From Antedon mediterranea (taxonomy: Eukaryota; Echinodermata; Crinoidea; Comatulida; Antedonidae), in the NCBI RefSeq assembly GCF_964355755.1, contig NC_092678.1, positions 1,697,922-1,761,921 of the forward strand: a stretch of DNA of 64,000 nucleotides. Reading direction: 5' to 3'. Positions 1-10,977 of the stretch are shown here, in pieces. The notes beneath the pieces were generated by a model. It was not told where the DNA came from. It saw only the letters and a list, made by a program, of their open reading frames with translations, and made no database searches. Position numbers and translations under genes: made by a program. Every line of letters starts with the position of its first letter. The stretch's first letter is position 1.

Positions 1-25
1 CCATATTCAATAACAATTAGCTAAC

Positions 26-2815
26 CTTAAAATGTTTTTCACGTTTGCGCTTTTCAATCAAAGTGTCTGGAGCAAGTGTAATCTGTTCTGTGATCTCTGT
101 AGGAGGAACATCCAGATGAAGGGATCCACAACTACTGGGTGAGGATCCAGAAACAGCAGAGGGGATGCGATCAGTAGGTGGAACCAACGTAAGGGCAGGA
201 GATGTCGAAAGAGCTTGTTTTGTTTTATGATATCTCATTCCTTTCTGGTGTTCTTTCATTCCACCTGCAAGTTCCTTGTAGTCAATCTCACCACTGTTGT
301 CTTTGTCAAGGCTTTCAATGAGGTCTTTTAACAGTTGAGGAGCCATCTCAATTTTAGCCTAATGTAAATAAATAATTTTAAACAAATGACCAGACAAATG
401 AATATTAAGCTCTGTCTGCACTATCAAACTTATGTGATGTGCCCATATATGGACATTATGATGTCATATCACTACCATATTTGGGCACATCACACTTTTT
501 TCATCAAACTAGTTTGATAGTGTACACAGAGCTTTACTGTATATGACAAAGTATGATCCGATGCTTGAGTATAATCCCCCCCGGCTAATTTTAGTACCCA
601 GACCACCTGAAACTATCCTCAGTCATTTAATAGTAATACATTTGAAAACCAATCAATGAAATTAATACATTTTTCGTCCTAACCTCTTTTAAGCATTTTC
701 TAAATTCATCGTTACTAATTGTCCAGTTTTTATCCTTGTCTGCTCGACTGAAAAGGTCAATGACACGCTGTCGCTTTCGTGAAAGATATTTCGACAAAAT
801 CTCCATTGCTTCTGGTAGAGGGCGCTTTATCTTTGGAAAAATTTCTTCCTCGGAACTAGATGACTCTTCAACAGTTTTCTAAAGTAAAAATACATATTAT
901 TAGTGTTTATTATTATTTAATGAAATCCTAATATAGTAGTGATAGTCATAGTGATGGAGTAAGAGCAGTTTTCTGTTTGGGCTCATGCCTATTACTTGCT
1001 CCTGGCAAGATGAATTGTAAAATGTACTTTATACAATAAAATAATAAATAATAATAAAGAATAAATATTATTATTATTATAACAGTGAATGTAACATAAC
1101 CATTTGTTTTATATTAGTGAACACTATGAAACCCAATAATGTTAATTTTCAATATTATACCATATTTTATAAGTTATACCATTTTGCACACCAGGTTCTG
1201 TGTAATATCAAAAGGCTGTTTTGGTTTAGCTTTTTGCCTATATTATTTTTATCTCCATTAATACACGCAATCAGCTGTCATTTTTTCAGTAATTTGCCTA
1301 TTGATATTATAGAAAGTTGTTATGCAACCAATGTAATACTGATAGTTATAAATTCTAAACCATGCACTACAGGAGACTAATGGTAATAGCTCTAATTTGG
1401 CATAATGAGAAGGATGCTATCAGAGCTGAGACATTTACCAGGGTGGATGAGGCGTGCATGCTGGATTTGATTAGCACCTTTCTTTATCACCGTAACCAAA
1501 GCACAAATATATCTTGAACAGAAAGTGAGAACTGCTCAGTAATACAATAATTGAAATGCTAAAATAACTATACTACTGCAATAAGAATGTGGAAATTGAA
1601 AAAAACTGGGACTTGAATTTTCTGTTAATATACGACGATGCCCTGTATTATACAATTTGGAAATCAATAGGTTATATGTAATGAAAAGAGATAACCTAAC
1701 ATGATTAAGAAATATATTATAATATTAACAAGTTATGCTACATCCCTCCAGCTATATTAAACATGTACATGCATGCAACCCAACAATATTTAAATAGCTA
1801 GACAATTATGATTGGTATTTGTGCAGAATCTAATATGAATTGCTAATATCTATTGTTGTTTCCGGTAAAGTCTATAACTACTTTGTTCTCAATACCTCAT
1901 CCTGTTTAGTGTAAAAACACACCGGTGTTTGCTGTTTGAAAAAAGAAAGAATGATTATTTTAAAGTACTTAAATGATGATTTTAGGAAGTAGTAGTATAA
2001 TCCACAGTTTTATTATGTTAATTATTTCTTTTAGCAGTTATTCTGTAGATGGTAACTGTGGCTGGTTAATTGACAATTTTCATTGCAATTTAACCTGTAA
2101 TAATCAATCTCTTTGTAACAAAGTGTTTTTTTGCAATATTTATTAAATGGACACATTTGACACCATTAACAAACTGTTCTTAATAGGGTGTCCCCATAGT
2201 GTTAAGTCTTATATTTCCCTTCATTCATTTACGGGGAAGTGTGTTAATAGCGGTGTTGCAAAAGATGGTTTCTAATAAATGTAATATCATCCAAACTCAA
2301 ACATTTTATACCTTTATAGTGTTCATTGTAGCAAGCCTAGCATCTCTCATCTGATTGTAGACCCTTTGTTCTAATGGTGTCTTCTCCTTCGTCATCAGCC
2401 ATTTTTCATCCAGGCCCATTTGGTCTAGCGACTCTCTCAATTGCTTTCTATCACCCAACCACTTGTGAAATATTTCAGTGCGCTCTTTGAGTTCGTTTTG
2501 ATGTTTTTCTGCCTTCTCTATCTCACTCAAAGCTCTGTCTACTAGTTGCATGTTCTTTGGTTCCCTTACTAGAGGTTTCAGATACTTTGCAGACTGTCTA
2601 CCCATCATTTCTCTCCCCGACACTTCGTTCATAGGGGGTGCGATGATCACCCTCCGTCTTGACCTTGGTTGACCCCATATCCGTAACACAGTTCCATAAT
2701 TCTTTGTCTTGCTTAGATCTCTCTGTTTGTAAAACTGCAGCTGTTCCTCAATTGGGAGGTACTCTGAATTGTCAGGGTTGAACAACCTTTTAAGACAAAA
2801 GTCTGACAGCTCCAT
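26..2815 (-). CDS. EF-hand calcium-binding protein, 5' part (3 exons, runs off left edge)
   Basis: Three coding exons read on the minus strand: 2312-2815 (start ATG, 168 codons, phase 0), 684-878 (65 codons) and 26-358 (111 codons), each with clean GT-AG borders. The last exon ends at a donor at the left edge, so the C-terminus is missing. Exon 1 is basic and charged with no recognised domain; near its end it carries KWLMTKEKTPLEQRVY. Exon 2 has a canonical 12-residue EF loop, DKDKNWTISNDE, and exon 3 a second, DKDNSGEIDYKE. Both have acidic residues at loop positions 1, 3 and 12, so calcium binding is likely. Exon 3 then becomes Ser/Thr/Pro-rich. The layout is reminiscent of EFCAB-type ciliary or cytoplasmic proteins such as EFCAB12, but I cannot confirm an orthologue. 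It is divergent with OTUD5. Confidence 0.8.
407..535. mobile_element. MITE family 1, copy 1 (complete)
   Basis: Lies in the second intron of the EF-hand gene. Terminal inverted repeats resemble AAGCTCTGTCTRCACTATC. The core is the palindromic stretch GTGCCCATATATGGACAT, followed by TGATGTCATATCACTACCAT. The same element recurs at 30353, 43439, 50998, 54276, 57534 and 59809, plus a decayed piece near 27838. No ORF, so non-autonomous. Confidence 0.75.
879..2311 (-). other. Intron of the EF-hand gene
   Basis: AT-rich intron between the first two coding exons. It holds an (ATT/ATA)n tract around 1036-1080. The short open frame at 1117-1380 has no recognisable domain or codon signal. Nothing else is recognised. 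Confidence 0.6.
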
Positions 2816-3664
2816 TCTTCTGCTTTTACCAAAGTCTTGTACTGTACTTCAGTTAGCATGCATTTTGATTTTTCTCCCTCTTATCTGTCCAGAAAATAAA
2901 AATATATGAGGTGATCATCAAACATACATGTAACATATTAACAAATGAATATGGCATTCAATATTAATTACTGTAAAAATAACCAAGATTATTTATTAAA
3001 ATCATAATATATAACCCTGATTTAGATTAGATTGTGGACTATCACACTGTTAATAAACAGGGCGAAACGACTCAATGATTAAGACCATATTATATGCTTA
3101 ATAATAATATGCTGTGTAGTGTTATGTGCGGCGGGTGAGATCTCTAGCTAGTTAGGGCCAGGCTAGCCTCTAGTAGGCCTACTACTAGAAGAGAGACTTG
3201 CCACCTTGAATCCTACATACCATATATTCAGTACGGTAACAATAGATTAAAAATATTGTTTGTTAATTACAAATCCTATCTACAATTATAAATAACCCAT
3301 TAACGCATACAGTCACAACATTTAGCTGTCAAAAGAAACATGAATTTAGCCTTTTAAACATGTCTATCACACTCGGTCGGTGGTTCCTTGTTTACATTTT
3401 GAGATAAAAGCGTGTTGTTGCCTCTGGTTACATTCTATAGAGGGCAGCAAGCAAAACACACCCTCACACAGTACACACACTCTATTTTTATTTTTAATTT
3501 AAAGTCCCACAATGCTTCATGCGCCATTTTACACTAATGTTTTGATCGGTCTTCGGAGTTTGCTTACATTGGTGTAAGTTTGTGCCACTAATTTGGCATT
3601 TTCTGAGCAGTTTTAATCACCTAAATGTATATGGTATTGTAGTTTGTAACATAGTTGACCAACC
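2816..3664. promoter_or_regulatory. Divergent promoter region between EF-hand gene and OTUD5
   Basis: Start codons of two oppositely oriented genes lie 849 bp apart here, so both promoters and 5' UTRs must be inside unless an upstream non-coding exon exists. It is less AT-rich near 3120-3200 and 3360-3600. No clear TATA box or other specific site was identified. Confidence 0.45.
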
Positions 3665-6600
3665 ATGACGATTTTACCGAAGAAAAATTCTTCGAAAGAT
3701 AAAAAAGACTCGAAACAAGGAGAAGGCCATCACTCCCACTCGCAACTCCATAATCCGAGTGGAGAACATAGGTCAAGTACAGGAGCTCGACCGAAATGTA
3801 GGAATTCGCCTCCTAGATGGCTTTCCGGGAGTTCTAGAGAAGAACGGCACTCATTAAATGAAAGTAGATTAGCATTTAGAGAAAATTATGAAAGCTATGA
3901 ACGGACAAATCGGCCACAAAGTGCAAAAAGGGCACGTCATAGATCCTCCCCTCATCGAGAACATGTGGGAGGGGCAAGGACAAGTGCTGCCCATACAAGC
4001 AGCAGATTGGAAAGTGAAAATGAACAACAACAAAGAGAAGCTGAATCAAGTTTAGGTTATGAAGAAAGAAATAGTGAAGATGAATATGATCTCTCATCTT
4101 GTTCAGACCAAGAGTTTGAAGAGGTATAAATTACGCAAACATTGAAAAAAACAATTTAATTTGGGCCTTTGAAATACGAAATTATGAAAATGATACTGTA
4201 TAAGATAGGACTATTCCGTATTACATATTAGGCCTATATATTATATAAGCTAATAGAGTAATTGTACTGTTTTGCATTTAAGAAGCTGAAGTACTGTAGT
4301 TACTAGAAGTAGAGGTTAAGCTCGTCCATTATTATTAGTCATCACGGTAGGCCTAGATATGAGTGACCAACATAAAAGATAATTTCAAAGTGGCAATAAG
4401 TCACGTATTAAGTGCAAATAGTGTAGTGGAAGGAAGGGTATTAGTAGTTTTTAACGAAAAAGTGGACAAATGCCTAATTTTGTTAGTTTACGTTGAGTCT
4501 AATAAAGTAGTTTCATTACATTGTCTCACTATAAACTACTTACTAGGATTTACCATACAGGTAATATATGTCCAGATAAAAGTTAAGAAAAACCAAGTAT
4601 CTCTAATTTATGGCATAGTGCCAGCTAATTACCAACAGTTATTTAATTGTTTTTATTGTTCTAAACTTAGTTGGAAGCCCGGTACGAAAAGTTAGTGAAG
4701 CAGAGACGAGGACTGATAATTAAGAAGATGGTCCCAGACGGTGGTTGTCTCTTCAGGGTTGTAGGTGTGTAAATTAATTTGTTATCATGGTATAATTCAT
4801 ACTGTACAACCATAGTATTTTGTGTGAGATTCCATTTTTTGTTATCGATCTAAACAGTATGTTATTGTGGGATTACGATGTGAAATAACTGTTGTCTAAA
4901 AAAATAATTTTAATTAATATAAATGTTATGTTTGCATGAGCCTACTGTCTACACAAATGTGCTTAATAGTTAATTTTACCAATTTCTCTAAATTAACTTT
5001 TTGTAGAATTAACTAATTTAAAAAAGATTCTTTCTTTTAACCATTAAAAACACATTAAAAAAAACACACACTATGGCATTCCAAGGGTGTCCACGATACT
5101 TTATATTATTATTATTCTTTTTCATTAGCATTTAGCAATAATGATATTATAATTTCTTTACAGCTGATCAGGTTTACGGTGATCAGGAGTGGCACTCAAT
5201 AGTCAGACAGCATTGTATGGATTATATGGTACGTTCCATTATATACTTAATTTACAATATGTTTGCACAAAGTCTCTTATAACGGTGCTTAGACTAGCCA
5301 TGAAGAATATGCTTCTTTAATCACATGCTATCTAAATATTACGTTTTGTAATACAATGCTGTATTATACTGTACTGGCGATATTCAGAGTTTGTTGTTAG
5401 TAACTATAAATTTATTATCTATAGTTTATTTAATTTGTTGTGGATGTTATTGATTGATGTAATTGATTCACAGTTTTTATATGTATTTTTACATTTAAGA
5501 ATTATGAATTTGATATAGATTTAATTTTCTTTTTTAAATAATTCTACTGTATGGGCAACTTGATGTTATATCCACTATACTGTAAGACAGTATAGTCCCA
5601 GTGAGCCAGGGGTATGAAATATGGGGAACATTAAGGGGTTGGATTATATCATTTTATTAAAGTCTTCTGTCTAAATTTAGCCTATATTAGGGTGTAGGAT
5701 TATACTTGGCTATGGGATTACTATAGTATAATATAATATTACATTACTAAAAATTTGTTTTTTTATATTTAAGAAAAAAGAGTGCAATTTTAACTTTTTA
5801 ATTTATTTTGAATTGATCACTTTATTTCTGAATAAATATTCCATATACAACAAATACAAAATGGAAAATCACACTAAAATAGGATTTTTTCACATCTTAC
5901 ATTAAATGTCAGGACAATTATAACAAATGTTTAAGAAAAGTTTAATTTTGGAAAGAAATGGGAAAAACTACCTTTTTCTTCGGGCCTCTAATTTGATCTA
6001 AAATGGTGTTTATTGTAACAAAATGTATTCATGTACATCATTGCATTTAAGAGGTAAATGAAGTTGAAACAATATAATGGTAATTTTATGCAAATTGATC
6101 GTTCTGTTTTCTCTCTCGGTTAAAAAAAAGCCTATTTATACATTTCTCACATTTCCTTTCTCATCACCATTTATCTTGTTTTCTTTTCTCTTGCAGATGA
6201 AAAATGCAGATTATTTCTCGCAGTTTGTCACTGAAGATTTTACAACTTACATCAATAGGAAACGACTAAACGATTGCCATGGAAACCACGTTGAAATGCA
6301 AGCTATGTCGGAAATGTACAATAGAAATATAGAGGTGTTTGTGTACAGTCTAGGTAAGTTACATTGTCATGAAATATAGAGGTGTTTGTGTACAGTCTAG
6401 GTAAGTTACATTGTCATGAAATATAGAGGTGTTTGTGTAAAGTCTAGGTAAGTTACATTGTCATGAAATATAGAGGTGTTTGTATACAGTCTAGGTAAGT
6501 TAAATTTTCATGAAATATCCATTAAAGAAATGTTTATTGTACTTTTTTTTTATGACACAAGAACAAGAGCTTTTAAAACTAAAGGTTATTTTATATTTTT

Positions 6601-8786
6601 ATTCAACAGAACCAATTAATACTTTTCATGGTATCAACGTGACAGGCAATGCACCAATACGAGTTAGTTACCACCGTAATATACATTATAACTCTATGGT
6701 TGATCCGTACAAAGCTACCATAGGAGTAGGGCTTGGTTTACCATCATTCAAACCAGGGGTGAGTTAGTAAAATATTTGGTTTTTCACTATACATAAATAT
6801 AGCATAATATTAATTATTTCTTGTCGCCAGACAGTTGGGTCTTAACAACTAGACCATAGACTCTCTTTATAGTAGTGAATATAAGGTCAACTGGTAAAAA
6901 TTCAACCATGTCAAATTATTCTCTGCAGTAACTATGTTGTTTACAGTACACTTTACCTGAAATAAAATTATTTATCAAGCTTTTTTTTGTGTAGCAATAC
7001 TGTTTATTGCAGTTACTGTACTCCCTCTTTACTTTAAATTGTAACATAAGCTAGAATCATATTATTGCAGTACAGAAAGTGTAGTAACTGCAGTAGAACA
7101 TTTTTCAGATAATTTCTTACTATTTATTTACTAAATTTAATTGTGTTTGATAAGTGAAGGCCTACAATATACATAATAGTCTAAGATAGTATTGCAATAA
7201 TAATTAATATTTATATAGTTGGCTGATCGCAACCAGATGAAGGATGCCATGAAGATGTCTGAAACCACTGCCATTGAGCAGACAATGTTGGAGGATAAGG
7301 TGGCAGCCACAGATTGGGAGGCAACATCAGAAGCCATCGAAGAACAAGTTGCGAGAGAAAGTTATCTGCAATGGCTCAAGGACAATGAGAAAAGAGCCAC
7401 AAAGAACACAGTATGTTAATTATTTACCAATATCGTAATTAATAGTGACCTTTCTTTAAATACCTATTGCTACTCAACTATCTATCTGTTGAGTTGAAAA
7501 GTCATTCTGTACATGTTCGAAACCATATAAGCATGCGCTGTTAAACTCAATAGCTGTAGTCACTAATAATGCATCAACAATTTGCACAACTACACAAACT
7601 CCACTATTGGCATTGCACTCGTGTGAGTAGCCATGAATGTGAACAGAACAAATGGAAATTGTTATAAATAAAATATAAATTAGGTATTATATTAAACATG
7701 CTGCATTAAAGAATGTCTTTAATAAGTTCTTTGTTAAGTCATTGATTAATTTAGAACATCCATATACTACTACTTCAGAGTGTTTATAAGAACGGAGTGA
7801 TTACGATCTTTCTCCATTTTTCGAACCTCCAATAAATTATTCATTTTTCACTGCCAGAAAGACGAAACACTTCCTGACAATCTTAACAGCAAGCAAACAA
7901 ATGAATATGTTCTGTTTTCTTTTTTTCTCTCTAGTCCAGCACTGCCAGTGCCACCTGCAGTTCAGCACCTGTTGATCCTCCCCATAGAAGGGAGAAGCTG
8001 GAAGAGGGTCACCACAGAGGTGGACTGTCTCCAAGGCATAGATCTGGGACGTCTTCAGATCCAAGCTGCTCTACTAGTTACCATGAACAGACAAAACATA
8101 GTGGTACACCACCTAGGAGCCCCCTGGCTAGCACAAGTGGTGCTGTTGCAATACAAGGTAACCCTACGGTTTATCACTTGGCAAAATAGAATGTTGACAA
8201 GCATAGTACTTGCTTTGTTTGTTAGCACGATAGCGCCTACAATTTTCAAGTTATCATTCTGAATTTTTCATACATATGTATGCATATTGAAACTTTTTCA
8301 CTTTATTAAAATATTAATTTTGTAATAGATTGTGCCAGCAGCAGTAGTGAGACAGCACTGTCTCCTCTAGCCTGTGCTAGGCTAACGGCTCCTAGTACAA
8401 GTCAGGGTACACGTACATCTGCCAATCAAATGCAAGGTATAGCTGCTGGAGCCTATAGTAAGTCTTCCTTTTATATATACTCTAAATCACTGAAACTAAA
8501 CTTGATTCTGTGTTCATCAGAGCATGACATTTTTGAATTGTAACATAGTACTTAAGATTAATATTTTAGTATTCTTGACATCAATAATAATACTAAAACT
8601 TGGTTCCCACTAAGCTTTAACATAATATTTGTAGTATCTCAGCCGTATACAGTTTTATTGATTTTTCTTACATTATTTTTTACAGGTTATTTAGAATGGG
8701 ATACGGAAGATGCTATTGTGGCGTCAATCCTAGCACAATCTCAACAAGAATATTTCGACAGTTTGAAACGAACGGGCCCTAGCTAA
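3665..8786 (+). CDS. otud5: OTU-domain deubiquitinase OTUD5 (DUBA), complete, 9 exons
   Basis: Exons 3665-4123, 4671-4764, 5164-5228, 6197-6353, 6610-6758, 7219-7410, 7935-8157, 8329-8457 and 8686-8786 join in frame to 522 codons (human is about 570). It is a cysteine protease that removes ubiquitin. In vertebrates it restrains TRAF3-dependent interferon signalling and acts in development. The N-terminus is low-complexity, basic and Ser-rich, and ends in NSEDEYD, the motif around the activating phosphoserine of the human protein. The OTU core follows: [17 protein letters not shown] holds catalytic Asp and Cys, then [26 protein letters not shown], and [10 protein letters not shown] with the catalytic His. 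After it come [32 protein letters not shown] and a Ser-rich linker. The last exon encodes a ubiquitin-interacting-like helix, [16 protein letters not shown]. Start ATG has an ACC upstream. A candidate poly(A) signal AATAAA is at 9385. A 47-bp repeat overlaps the exon-4 donor. Confidence 0.95.
6324..6511 (+). repeat. 47-bp tandem repeat (4 copies) spanning the OTUD5 exon-4 splice donor
   Basis: Each unit holds the last 30 nt of exon 4 and the first 17 nt of the intron. The donor context TCTAG/GTAAGTTA is therefore present four times, at 6354, 6401, 6448 and 6495. Copies 3 and 4 carry a few substitutions. Because 47 is not a multiple of three, using a later donor shifts frame and reaches a stop within the next copy. 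Confidence 0.92.
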
Positions 8787-10977
8787 TATCATGTGACTAA
8801 TAGAAACAATTATTATTGGTCATAATTTCACCATTTTCTTAAACAAAATGCATTGTGGGTTTAAAGCATCATTCACATTTGTTCAATCTGATCAACTTTT
8901 CTGGTAATTTACAAATTGCATTAATTGCGGTGCCGAAAATAATGGTCAAAGTAACTATTGAGGTCATCCCATTTGCTCCATTACCTAGAAAGTTAAACTG
9001 ACCTATCCTGTTCGCATTTGGCTTTCCATCTTTGTTGAACTATGTCCGTCATTCTTCCTGACCAAATTTTACTCGGTAAATTGTGTAGCTCTAGTAAGAA
9101 AGGAAGTGGAAAAGGGGATTTCTCAATGGATTTTTTTGGTTGAATAGTCTAGAAGAATGAGTCCTTAGAATTCGATGAAATTGAGAATTGTTTTCTTTTA
9201 CATATAAAAAAAATTGAATCATGGTTTGGGTTAGATAGTTTTCCAAAAACGTTTTTGAATTTATTTATTTAGTGGTTTTGGTGATTAAAATATACATTAT
9301 AACCCACAATATACATTATAACCCACAATACACACTATTTGAAATTAATGGTGGAATTATGTGTAATAGTAATTGGAAAATTTCAATAAATTTAAAACCA
9401 TGGTGGAGATAAAATACACACAAAAAAAATTAGAACAATGAAAAAAATAAGAAATAAATAATTATCAATTTTGAAAGCATTTTATTAATTTAATTTATAT
9501 TTCTTTTAATATTGCGGTAATATATATAAATATATATATTCAGTATTAGGTATAGATTGATGTTTCTATTTCAATTGCGGTTATTCTGTAGGCACATATT
9601 TGTAAAAAAAAAGTTTTTTTCTCAGCTGGTAAGTACAGTGCCTTGCTCAAATTAATATTATATTGTTAGAAGCTTTTAAGTTGCATCTATATCATGTGTA
9701 TTTAACCAATCTGTAATTTATCTTCGGCAGATTCTGTAACACATGTAACACACAGTGTCACATGTGGTACATATGTGACGCTGTATTACAGAATTTGCTT
9801 CGACAGGTATTGCCTGATGTGGAAATACAGTACACAGAATTGAGTGCTGTATTAACCAAATATTTTAGGCGAAATAAAATCAACTATTATATCTTATTAT
9901 TTATAGATTTTTGTTTATTAAACAATATGGAAATAATGTCACAATTTTTCGACATTCTTCAATATGAGGGCGCGTCATCATTTTGGGAAACGGACGCTCG
10001 CACTTGCCATTTTTTCCAAACATCCTTTTAGTTGATTGCTTACCTATATTTGCTTGAATGTATTTACTAATGATTGTTGTAATTATTTTGGAAATTTTTT
10101 TATTATTACTATTAAAGTAACTTATAACATGGAAAAACTGTTTATGTCACGAAACACTAATAGATTTCAGTTACAGACAACTATCGTCAACACATCCACA
10201 CGTCGGTAATTTTGTACAACAATGAGTAAATCAGTTTTTACATTCTGTGATGGCTTATATCGCGTTTACGTCAAGTCAATTTTCGGAATTTCAAATGCAT
10301 CAATTTGTTGCGTTTGTCATTTTCAAATTTTGTTATTCCATCATCTCCACATCATCCAGAATAATGTCTCGTCTTGTATCATGCAATTTAATTATGCATA
10401 AAATTGCTTAAAACTTCTATGTGAACGTTAAACAAATAGGTTTTATTAAGCAAATAATTAAGAACTTCTGAATAGTTTATTAATTGAAATAAACAAAATG
10501 TATACTTAAAGCAATTACTGCAGGTTTTCTTACCATTACTGCATGTTTTCTTTTTATTTGTTACATATTCTATAAGAAATATACAACACACTGAATAATG
10601 TTGATGTGTGCAATTTGTGCTCCTCTGGTCGTCGTCTAAATGCTATACCACTAGATACGAACATAAATACGTAATTCATAAACATTATATGAAATTTGAA
10701 TTTCGATTTACTGTAAAAGGCTGAATTTTTTATCAGTCAAATAGAAACATGTATTTACTACTGTGCAGTAGCTGTTTTTACATAATATAATATAAACAGT
10801 ATTTTTTGCATTGCGCTCAGACCTTGTCTGGACAGAGAAGCATCACACTTCTTGTTGGCCTGGCAACAAGATAATGTAAGTTACAATTTTCATTTCTTTA
10901 TGATACATAAATAAAGTGAAGTATAATTGATTATAAACAATACAGATGTATTATTGTAATATGCAGTTATTGTACCA
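8787..10977. other. Intergenic region: OTUD5 3' UTR and flank of the TRIM-LC8 array
   Basis: Contains the OTUD5 3' UTR with AATAAA at 9385, a 19-bp direct repeat at 9291-9331 (TATACATTATAACCCACAA), and a short inverted repeat at 9731-9794. The segment 10455-10624 resembles 14632-14785 in the same orientation, as expected if flanks were duplicated with the TRIM-LC8 genes. The open frame at 9762-10031 shows no domain. Confidence 0.6.

Noticed and set aside
4363-4695. 110-codon frame in OTUD5 intron 1
   Set aside because: Hydrophobic, no domain, and it overlaps the true exon 2 acceptor. Exon 2 in another context matches OTUD5 exactly.
9762-10031. 89-codon open frame downstream of OTUD5
   Set aside because: No recognisable domain, begins in an inverted repeat, and shows no splice or codon support.
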